From contig JAGWJY010000008.1 in NCBI GenBank assembly GCA_028865545.1, positions 1-64,000 on the forward strand: 64,000 bases of DNA, read 5' to 3'. The notes below the pieces were generated by a model, which was not told the DNA's origin, made no database searches, and was given only the letters and a program-made list of their open reading frames with translations. Position 1 is the first letter of the stretch. Each line of letters begins with the position of its first letter. This DNA comes from Alphaproteobacteria bacterium. GTDB taxonomy: Bacteria > Pseudomonadota > Alphaproteobacteria > Micropepsales > Micropepsaceae. The translations under genes were made by a program, and so were the position numbers. Below are positions 1-7,160 of this stretch, piece by piece.

Positions 1-1200
1 ATCGGACTTTCGGGCGCAACGCATGTGGCCGAAGGCTACGGCGAAGTGAGCATCCCGATCGCCCAGAACCAGCCGCTCATTCAGTCCGCGTCGATGGATC
101 TGGCATATCGCTATTCGGCCTATGACAAGATCACGACCAACACCTACAAAGTCAGCGGCGATTGGTCTCCGACGGGCGATATCCGCTTCCGTGGCGGTTA
201 CGACCGGGCCGTCCGTGCTCCAAACGTCATCGATCTGTACACGGCGCAGGGCAACAACCTGTCGTCCGACTTCACAATCGACCCGTGCGGCGCAGGCGGT
301 TATGCGACACAGGCCGAATGTCAGAGGACGCCTGGTGCGGGTGCCGCAACCTGGTTTGGTTCTGCCAACCTCAACAACCCGGCAGGGCAATACAACTTCC
401 TGGCCGGCGGCAACCCCAACCTGAACGCCGAAAAGGCCGACACGATCACGCTCGGCTTCGTGGCGACGCCGGAAGCAATTCCGGGCCTGAACTTCTCGGT
501 CGATTACTTCGACATCGACGTGCATGGCGACATCGGGACGGAAGGCACGGCGAACATCCTCAGCTCCTGCTACGTCAGCAACGTGGCGGCGGATTGCGCG
601 AAGATCCATCGTACTGCCAACGGTTCGTTGTGGCTGGCCGGCGGCTTCGTTTCGAACCTGAACACCAACATCGGTGGTGTCAGGACGGGCGGCGTCGACT
701 TCAGCGGCAGCTACCAGGTGGACCTCGACGATTGGGGCCTGAATGGCGGCGGAGCGGTGTCCTTCACCCTCAACGGCACGTGGCTCGACAAGCTGAAGAC
801 CAACACCGGCGTCGGTCTGATTTACGACTGCACCGGCTACTACGGCAGCATCTGCGGCACGCCGAACCCGGCATGGCGTCATGTGTTCCGCGTGAACTGG
901 GAAACGCCGTGGAACGATCTGGTCGTGACCGGAACCTGGCGCTTCTACGGCGCGGTCAAGCAGTATGGCGCCACGGCGGCGAAGCTTGATTACCAGTGGC
1001 CGTCTGAGAGCTACTTCGACCTGTCGGCCGCAATGCCGGTGATGACGGGTGCGACGTTGCGCTTGGGCGTCAACAACCTCTTCGACCAGGATCCGCCGCT
1101 GTCGCCGTCGGTCGGTACAAACGGCAACGGCAACACCTATCCTCAGGTCTACGATTCGATGGGCCGGTACATCTTCACCTCCATCACTCTCAATCTCTGA
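1..1200 (+). CDS. TonB-dependent receptor, C-terminal part (5' end outside window)
   Basis: The reading frame is open from the first base of the window to the TGA at 1198-1200, so only the C-terminal 399 residues are present. The product is the end of an outer-membrane TonB-dependent receptor beta-barrel. Amphipathic strands alternate with Asn/Gly-rich loops, the late region contains the LRLGVNNLFDQDPP segment typical of the last strands, and the protein ends in an aromatic/hydrophobic strand (YIFTSITLNL). The plug domain and substrate clues lie upstream and cannot be seen. The neighbouring TPR sulfotransferase and TPR hydroxylase do not identify the ligand. The family assignment is secure; the substrate is unknown. 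Confidence 0.9.
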   Translation: MGLSGATHVAEGYGEVSIPIAQNQPLIQSASMDLAYRYSAYDKITTNTYKVSGDWSPTGDIRFRGGYDRAVRAPNVIDLYTAQGNNLSSDFTIDPCGAGGYATQAECQRTPGAGAATWFGSANLNNPAGQYNFLAGGNPNLNAEKADTITLGFVATPEAIPGLNFSVDYFDIDVHGDIGTEGTANILSSCYVSNVAADCAKIHRTANGSLWLAGGFVSNLNTNIGGVRTGGVDFSGSYQVDLDDWGLNGGGAVSFTLNGTWLDKLKTNTGVGLIYDCTGYYGSICGTPNPAWRHVFRVNWETPWNDLVVTGTWRFYGAVKQYGATAAKLDYQWPSESYFDLSAAMPVMTGATLRLGVNNLFDQDPPLSPSVGTNGNGNTYPQVYDSMGRYIFTSITLNL

Positions 1201-1223
1201 GAAACCCAGCAATCGGGTATCTG

Positions 1224-1253
1224 GCGGCGGGCTTCGGCCCGCCGCTTTTTTTT
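1224..1253 (+). terminator. Rho-independent terminator after the TonB receptor
   Basis: A perfect 9-bp GC-rich stem (GCGGCGGGC, loop TTCG, GCCCGCCGC) is followed directly by eight T residues. It starts 24 bases after the receptor stop codon and separates that gene from the sulfotransferase gene. Confidence 0.92.
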
Positions 1254-1295
1254 GTCCGCCAGCAAGACTATGGAGATGTCCGAAGCCAGCCAGAG

Positions 1296-2774
1296 ATGAC
1301 GTCCGTGACCGGTCCGGGAACTCCACACGCCCTGCTGCAACAGGCGATGCTGTTGCAGCAGACCGGCCGGTTTGGCGAAGCCGAAGCGGCCTATAAACGT
1401 CTGCTCGCGCAATGGCCTGATTTGCCCGATTGTTGGTACAATCTGGGGTTCCTGCAGCGCCAAGCCGGCCGTTTCGATGCCGCGCTACTCTCCTACGAGC
1501 AGGCACTGGCACGCGGCGCATCCCAGCCCGAGGAAATCCATCTTAACCGGAGCGTGATCTACGCCGATCATCTGCGCCAGGACGACGCGGCAGAGAGGGA
1601 GTTGAACGCCGCGCTCAGGCTGAACCCCAATTATGTCCCCGCGCTACTCAATCTCGCCAATCTCAACGAGGATCGTGGCAGGAAAAACGAAGCGCTGACC
1701 CTTTACGAAAAGGCATTGGCGCGCGACCCCAACTGCCATATCGCGTTGGCACGAGCCGCGAGCCTTACCAAGCTCTCCGGACCGGACGACCCCATGATCG
1801 GCCGGCTGCGGCGGACGCTGTCGCTCCCGACCGTCACCGCGGCCGACAAAGCCAATCTTGCCTTCGCGCTCGGCGCAGCGCTGGATAGTTGTGGTTCCTA
1901 CGACCAGGCATTCGACGCCTATACCGCTGCGAATCGGTACAGCCGTGAAAGCGCCACGCCTCAGAGGCCGCTCTACGATCGCCAGCGGCACGAGCAATTC
2001 ATCGAGCAACTGATCGGGACCTTCACGCCGGGCCTATTAAAGAGCGCCGCATCCACATCCTCTGCCCCGCCCATTTTCATCTGCGGCATGTTCCGTTCGG
2101 GCTCGACACTGGCCGAACAGGTGCTGGCGGCTCATCCGCGCGTAACGGCGGGCGGCGAACTCGGTCTTCTGCCAGCCTTGGTAAGATCCGATCTAACGCC
2201 GTTTCCATCCGTGATGACAAATGTCTCCGCCGCCGCACTTGAACGGCTCGCGGAGCGTTACCTCAACAGCCTCTCAGCGCTGTTTCCGGGCGGCGACCGC
2301 ATCACCGACAAGCGCCCTGACAATTTTCTTTATATTGGCCTTATCAAGCGCATGTTTCCGGACGCCAAGATCATACACACCACGCGCAACGCTCTGGACA
2401 ATTGCCTGTCGATCTTCTTTCTCCACCTTGACCACAGCATGGGCTATGCCCTGGACCTCATGGATACGGGGCACTATTACGCGCAGTACCGGCGCCTGAT
2501 GGCGCATTGGCGGTCACTGTACGGCGCCGACATCCTTGATTTCGACTATGACGCCTTTGTCCACGAACCGCGTCCCGCCGTCGAACGGCTGCTCGACTTT
2601 TGCGGCCTCGCGTGGGACGAAAACTGTCTGCAGTTCCACCGCGCCAGCAACACCGTCAAAACGGCAAGCGTCTGGCAGGTGCGGGAACCTCTGTATCAGC
2701 GGTCATCGGGCCGCTGGCGAGACTATGAAAGACATCTCACGCCGCTCCGGACATATCTCGACGACGTGTCGTGA
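1296..2774 (+). CDS. Tetratricopeptide-repeat sulfotransferase family protein
   Basis: A 492-residue two-part protein. Roughly residues 5-230 form tetratricopeptide repeats (repeating A..L..N/P spacing, such as AALLNLANLNEDRG and ALTLYEKALARDP). Residues about 250-490 form a PAPS-dependent sulfotransferase domain. The 5'-phosphosulfate-binding loop is visible as ICGMFRSGSTLAEQ, and the 3'-phosphate-binding region as KIIHTTRNALDNCLSIFF. No signal peptide is apparent, so action is probably cytoplasmic. The family transfers sulfate from PAPS to protein or small-molecule acceptors; the acceptor here is unknown. It is convergent, with 11 bp between, to a TPR-fused Asp/Asn hydroxylase, suggesting two modifying enzymes with related targets (inference). 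ATG at 1296 is the first plausible start after the upstream terminator. Confidence 0.88.
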   Translation: MTSVTGPGTPHALLQQAMLLQQTGRFGEAEAAYKRLLAQWPDLPDCWYNLGFLQRQAGRFDAALLSYEQALARGASQPEEIHLNRSVIYADHLRQDDAAERELNAALRLNPNYVPALLNLANLNEDRGRKNEALTLYEKALARDPNCHIALARAASLTKLSGPDDPMIGRLRRTLSLPTVTAADKANLAFALGAALDSCGSYDQAFDAYTAANRYSRESATPQRPLYDRQRHEQFIEQLIGTFTPGLLKSAASTSSAPPIFICGMFRSGSTLAEQVLAAHPRVTAGGELGLLPALVRSDLTPFPSVMTNVSAAALERLAERYLNSLSALFPGGDRITDKRPDNFLYIGLIKRMFPDAKIIHTTRNALDNCLSIFFLHLDHSMGYALDLMDTGHYYAQYRRLMAHWRSLYGADILDFDYDAFVHEPRPAVERLLDFCGLAWDENCLQFHRASNTVKTASVWQVREPLYQRSSGRWRDYERHLTPLRTYLDDVS

Positions 2775-2785
2775 CACCGTCGCCG

Positions 2786-4066
2786 CTAACTTTCACCGTA
2801 AAATTCGTAAAAGCCGGAAATAAGAGTGGCTGCCTGGGTCTGCTCTGCTTCCGTCAAAAACGGATTCCAAACGTTGAAGATCATGATGACACGGAGACGG
2901 TCGCTATCGTTCCAGGCTTCATGCTCGATCGTATCGTCGAAGACCCAGGCCTCGCCTTCCTTCCATTCGCGCACCTCGTTACCAACCCGGAAGCGGCAGT
3001 TTCCCGGAATGATGAGAGGGAGATGTACGACAGCACGCGCATTCGTTATGCCAGCATGCGCGGGAATCCGCGTGTGCGGCTCGAGAGCGGAAAACATCAC
3101 CACCGGCTCGGCGTCCGGTATGCTGGCCAAGGGCACGGATTGCAGCGCTTCCACCGTCCGCGGACAGAGGGCGCAATGTTCCTGGATTTGCCGGCCCTGC
3201 TGCCACAGAAACAACGTGCTCCAGCGCAGCGAGTTGTTCAATTCCACCCACTGGTTCAGCGGCGCTCCCGCTTCGTAATGCACGTAGGGCTTGAAGTCCT
3301 CCTTCTTGGAGGCAAGAAGGCTTAGAAGTTCCTCACGGATTACATCCGTTGCCGCTTCTATGGAGGCGAGCCAAGGAAAGTGGCTGCGATCGAAATACGG
3401 GACAGCCGGCAACTGGGGAATCTGCAGCAGACTCGCCTCTGACTTGTAGATCTTGCCCGTTCCAAGCATCGCGGCCCGGGCTTCAGCCATGCGATCCGGC
3501 CGGTTCGGAGGGGCCTGGCCGCCCTGTTGCCCCAGCTTCTCCAGCAGAATCCCATCGAGCGCACGGGATGTCTCCTCAACGACTTGGCGCGCGCGCGCCA
3601 TCGCGGTGCGCACGTCCGGTAGAAGGCGTTCGGCAGGCGGCGCAATCTTCAAAACGTTTGCGTAAACCCGCGCCGCCTTTCGAAGATTTCCGGCGCGTTC
3701 AAGCAGGTTCCCTTGAGCCAGCAAGGCAAGGTAGCAATACGGATCGGCGGCCAGTGCCCGATTGAGCGCGGCCATCTCGGCGGCCGAATCTCCCAGCGCA
3801 CGATGGGCGAAAGCCAGATTTAGCCAGATAATCGGATCACCTGGCGCACTCGCACCCGCACGCTCCAGAAGTTCGCGTGCGCCACGGACGTCGCGCCGAT
3901 GCAGCTTGCGCTGGCCAAGAAAAAGCAGGGCTTTCGGATGACTGGGCGCTAGGCTCCGCACCTGGCCCCATAGGTGTTCCGCGGAATCAAGCGCCCCTCG
4001 CGCGACTGCATCGTTGGCAGCGCGCGACAGCTCCTCGACCCGCGGGTTGCTCCCTGCTTCCGCCAT
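2786..4066 (-). CDS. TPR-containing aspartyl/asparaginyl beta-hydroxylase family protein
   Basis: About 426 residues. The N-terminal half carries TPR-like repeats (for example HPKALLFLGQRKL). The C-terminal ~180 residues match the aspartyl/asparaginyl beta-hydroxylase fold, a 2-oxoglutarate/Fe(II) dioxygenase. The two iron-ligand histidines lie in ARAVVHLPL and TIEHEAWND, and the 2-oxoglutarate-binding Arg in DRLRVIM. As usual for AspH, no Asp iron ligand is seen. I chose ATG at 4066, which has GGGGA just upstream, over a TTG at 4090. The likely role is hydroxylation of Asp/Asn side chains in a protein partner chosen by the TPRs; the target is unknown. The 108 bases between this gene and sppA show nothing recognisable. 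Confidence 0.85.
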   Translation of the reverse strand: MAEAGSNPRVEELSRAANDAVARGALDSAEHLWGQVRSLAPSHPKALLFLGQRKLHRRDVRGARELLERAGASAPGDPIIWLNLAFAHRALGDSAAEMAALNRALAADPYCYLALLAQGNLLERAGNLRKAARVYANVLKIAPPAERLLPDVRTAMARARQVVEETSRALDGILLEKLGQQGGQAPPNRPDRMAEARAAMLGTGKIYKSEASLLQIPQLPAVPYFDRSHFPWLASIEAATDVIREELLSLLASKKEDFKPYVHYEAGAPLNQWVELNNSLRWSTLFLWQQGRQIQEHCALCPRTVEALQSVPLASIPDAEPVVMFSALEPHTRIPAHAGITNARAVVHLPLIIPGNCRFRVGNEVREWKEGEAWVFDDTIEHEAWNDSDRLRVIMIFNVWNPFLTEAEQTQAATLISGFYEFYGES

Positions 4067-4174
4067 GACGGTCCCCAAAGCAACGCGCAAACTATTGGTT
4101 TCGGTGCAAGTTATGCCTTAACGCCCGCAACAACGCGAGAGGGTAGCGCGCAGCACGGATATGAAGCGAGGCGC

Positions 4175-5950
4175 TTACTGCGGCAGGTTTGTCGCCCTGA
4201 GTTCAATGGCGGCCTGCGGAGCCGACCTTACGGCCGTCACCGCCTCGCGGACGATTGGAGCATCCATCAACAGCGTGAAACTCTGTACCGCGCGCGCAAT
4301 TTCCGACGACCCGCCGAAGAATTCATCCATAGCCTCGAAGAAACCCTTGCGCTTGGGATAGAGCTCGAAGGCGACACGGTCGCCGGCCGGGATCCCGGCC
4401 AGTTTCTTGGCAATCTCGGCGGCAGTCCAGAAGCCGCCGAGCTTATCCACCAAACCCTGTGCCTGCGCATCCGCTCCGGACCACACGCGACCGCGCGCGA
4501 TCTGCTGCACTTTGTTGAGCGGCAGCCTGCGTCCAGCGGCCACCTTGTTCATGAAGTCCGCGTAGATTGCATCCGCCTCGCTGTTGACCAAAGCCCATTG
4601 CTCCGGCGTGTAGGGTGTAACGTCGGAATTCATCAACGCGTTCTTTCCGACACCGACCTGATCGGTCGCGACGCCGATCATGCCGAGTGATTTTCCGATA
4701 GCCACTTTTCCGGTCAAAACACCGATCGAGCCGGTGATTGTACCCGGTTCGGCGACGATCTTGTCCGCCGACAGCGAAATGTAATAGCCGCCCGAGGCCG
4801 CCACGCGGCCCATGCTGACAACCACGGGTTTGCCGGCCTTCTGTGCCTTCTTAACGGCATCGAGAATCTGATCCGATGCGGTCACGGAGCCACCGGGAGA
4901 ATCGACGCGCAAAATGATCGCCTTGATGTCCTTGTCATCGGTGGCCTGACGAATGGCGCGCGCCATGTCGTCCCCGGCGATCACGGAATTGCCGCCGAAC
5001 ATGCCACCGCCAGCGCTGCCCTCGACGATGTCGCCAGAGGCTTCGATCAATGCGATATGCGGCCCGGCGACGTCATGAGATGCCGTCTGCTTGACGCGCA
5101 TATATTGCGCCAAGGGGATGCTTTTTGCCCCTGCACCGGCTTGTGCGATCGCCGCGTCGTAGGCGTCGTCGTCATAACCGATCTTGTCGATCAGACCCGC
5201 CTTCTTCGCATTTTCCGCGAATTGAGGACTGGCCTCGAACGCCGCGGCCAACGCCTTGGGTGTGAGCTTGCGGTCGGCGGCCGCACCATCAACAGCCGTA
5301 TTGTACCAAGACTGCATCAGCGCGGTGACCTGCTCGCGATCGGGCCCAGTCATACCGGATTCCATGAACATGTCGGCGGCGCTCTTGTATTCTGCGCGCT
5401 TGGCGATCTGCGGTACGGCCTGAATTTTGTCGAGGAAACCGCGCAGGAAAAGCTCGCCACCGCCCTCGCCGGCAGCGCCGAACGTGCTCTTCGGCTGCAT
5501 CCAGATCTGGTTCGCGGCCGTCGCGGCCAGGTAGTCGCCCAGACCGCTTGCCTCAAAGCCTTGCGAATGTGCGATCACGAACTTTCCGGCAGCACGGAAA
5601 CGCTTGAGCGCCGAGCCAATTTCTTCCGCCTGCGCGATCGGCAGATCGGCGTTGCCCAGCCGCAGGAACACGCCTTTGACGCGGTTATCGCGTTCGGCGG
5701 CGTCCAAGGCGAGCACCAGCCCCATCACGGTGACGGGCCGCGCTCCCAATGTGAAATCCGATGGAGCGGAATCCGCAAGCGGTTTGCGCAAATCCAGCGA
5801 CAGCACCATGTTGCCTGGCAGGCCATCGCCACGTGTCATGCCGATCAGGGCGAAGATGCCGAAAACGACAACCACAGCCAAAGCGAACTTGACGAGTCCG
5901 TTAAACGTGCCCGCCACTATCGACCCGGCCCAACGCAGAAACGCGATCAT
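4175..5950 (-). CDS. sppA: Signal peptide peptidase SppA, 67K type
   Basis: A 591-residue inner-membrane serine protease that degrades cleaved signal peptides. An N-terminal membrane segment (about residues 10-40) is followed by tandem ClpP-like domains. The catalytic Lys lies in AEYKSAAD (about K189) and the nucleophile Ser in AASGGYYIS (about S386), the expected Ser/Lys dyad placement for the long form. The length agrees with the approximately 600-residue enterobacterial SppA rather than the short Bacillus type. I start it at the ATG encoding MIAFLRWAG rather than ten codons upstream, because it places the hydrophobic anchor at the N-terminus. Confidence 0.93.
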   Translation of the reverse strand: MIAFLRWAGSIVAGTFNGLVKFALAVVVVFGIFALIGMTRGDGLPGNMVLSLDLRKPLADSAPSDFTLGARPVTVMGLVLALDAAERDNRVKGVFLRLGNADLPIAQAEEIGSALKRFRAAGKFVIAHSQGFEASGLGDYLAATAANQIWMQPKSTFGAAGEGGGELFLRGFLDKIQAVPQIAKRAEYKSAADMFMESGMTGPDREQVTALMQSWYNTAVDGAAADRKLTPKALAAAFEASPQFAENAKKAGLIDKIGYDDDAYDAAIAQAGAGAKSIPLAQYMRVKQTASHDVAGPHIALIEASGDIVEGSAGGGMFGGNSVIAGDDMARAIRQATDDKDIKAIILRVDSPGGSVTASDQILDAVKKAQKAGKPVVVSMGRVAASGGYYISLSADKIVAEPGTITGSIGVLTGKVAIGKSLGMIGVATDQVGVGKNALMNSDVTPYTPEQWALVNSEADAIYADFMNKVAAGRRLPLNKVQQIARGRVWSGADAQAQGLVDKLGGFWTAAEIAKKLAGIPAGDRVAFELYPKRKGFFEAMDEFFGGSSEIARAVQSFTLLMDAPIVREAVTAVRSAPQAAIELRATNLPQ

Positions 5951-6091
5951 GCGATCAATCCCTCGCCTTGGCGGCGCCACGCGCCCACGATGCCCCTATA
6001 TATGGGGATCATATTAAGGAAGATGCATGATCAAGCTGTGGCTAGGCAGCCACAACCGTACTAAATGTTAAGTTATTGTTTTAGAACGATT

Positions 6092-6946
6092 TTATTCTTC
6101 GTCTTGGCAAACGGCCTCCAGATGCCCCAGCTGATCGACCTCGATACGCACCCGGTCGCCTGCATTGAGGTAGGTTGGCGGCTTCATGCCCATGCCTACG
6201 CCACCTGGCGTACCCGTGTAGATGATGTCACCCGGCTCCAGCGTCATCACCTTTGAGACGTGTGCGATCTGATCCCAGACGTTGAACACGAAATGGCGTG
6301 TGTTCGAATCCTGCCGTTTTTCGCCGTTCACGAAGCTGCGCACGCCCAGCACGTGCGGGTCCGCCACTTCATCTGCCGTAGTGATCCACGGACCAAATGG
6401 CGCATGGGTGTCGAAGGACTTGCCAAGCAGCCATTGCGAGGTCGCCATCTGCCAATCACGCGCGCTGACGTCATTCCCGGCGCAATAACCGAATACGACC
6501 TCAGACGCCCGATCTTTCGGGATATGGCGTCCGCCTTTCCCCATAACGGCTACCAATTCAGCCTCGTAGTCCACCTGTTTCGAGACTTTCGGCAGCACAA
6601 TCGGATCGTATGGGCCATGCGCTGCCGTCGGCTGCTTGCAGAACCAAACCTGGGCCGATGGCATCTCGTGCCCGGTCTCCAGGATGTGGTCGGCATAGTT
6701 GAGGCCGATGGCAAGAATCTTTCCGGGCCGAGGAATCGGCGGCAGAAGCCGGACGTCTTTCAGCGGCAATTTTGGGCCGGACCCCGCTGTGCGCCGGACC
6801 TCGCCTTCGACCACGCTCCAACGGGCGATCAGATCAATCATACCAGCCGCCAGTCGCGGTGCGGCTCGTGACAGAGATGTCACCATTCCGCCGTCCACGA
6901 CCCCGATTTCCGCGTCTCCGCCGGTGGTAAAAGTCACAAGTTTCAT
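6092..6946 (-). CDS. Fumarylacetoacetate hydrolase family protein
   Basis: A 284-residue cytoplasmic FAH-fold enzyme. The N-terminal part contains ILAIGLNYADHILETG. The metal-binding core follows, with acidic ligands in VDYEAELVAVMG and GYCAGNDVSARDWQ, and the C-terminus carries PGDIIYTGTPGGVG. Members cleave or hydrate 2-keto-3-deoxy sugar acids, acylpyruvates or catechol-derived ketoacids in a Mg-dependent way; sequence alone does not choose. An SD-like AAAGG precedes the ATG at 6946. A 12-bp palindrome directly upstream (6960-6971) shares a 10-bp core with one in front of araA, a hint of a link to sugar catabolism. The 141-bp stretch to sppA holds only a short hairpin near 6037-6054. Confidence 0.85.
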   Translation of the reverse strand: MKLVTFTTGGDAEIGVVDGGMVTSLSRAAPRLAAGMIDLIARWSVVEGEVRRTAGSGPKLPLKDVRLLPPIPRPGKILAIGLNYADHILETGHEMPSAQVWFCKQPTAAHGPYDPIVLPKVSKQVDYEAELVAVMGKGGRHIPKDRASEVVFGYCAGNDVSARDWQMATSQWLLGKSFDTHAPFGPWITTADEVADPHVLGVRSFVNGEKRQDSNTRHFVFNVWDQIAHVSKVMTLEPGDIIYTGTPGGVGMGMKPPTYLNAGDRVRIEVDQLGHLEAVCQDEE

Positions 6947-6959
6947 GATCGATCGCCTT

Positions 6960-6971
6960 TCACTCGAGTGA
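6960..6971. promoter_or_regulatory. 12-bp palindrome before the FAH-family gene
   Basis: TCACTCGAGTGA is a perfect palindrome 13 bases upstream of the FAH-family start codon. Its core CACTCGAGTG recurs exactly at 51084-51093, just before araA. It may be an operator or chance; no regulator is assigned. The rest of 6972-7160 shows no further feature. Confidence 0.35.
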
Positions 6972-7160
6972 TGTAATGTCCATATAACAGCAGAAGCGCC
7001 GCGGAAACCGGCACTGCCAGGAAACCGCGACGGACGGGCGCGTCTTATTCCTGTTCCGTTCCGTTGTCCCGGTGTTTACATTGTAGCAGGCGCTGCGATA
7101 GCCAGACCATGCCGATGCCGGCATCATTCGATGCCCTGAAAACATAGGACCACGACCTCA

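Noticed and set aside
5057-6064. Plus-strand 335-codon frame opposite sppA
   Set aside because: It is a shadow of sppA, with low-complexity composition and no family motifs.
6026-6070. Short plus-strand frame with AAGGA upstream (14 codons) as a leader peptide
   Set aside because: No gene or terminator follows on that strand for over 1 kb, so there is nothing for it to control.
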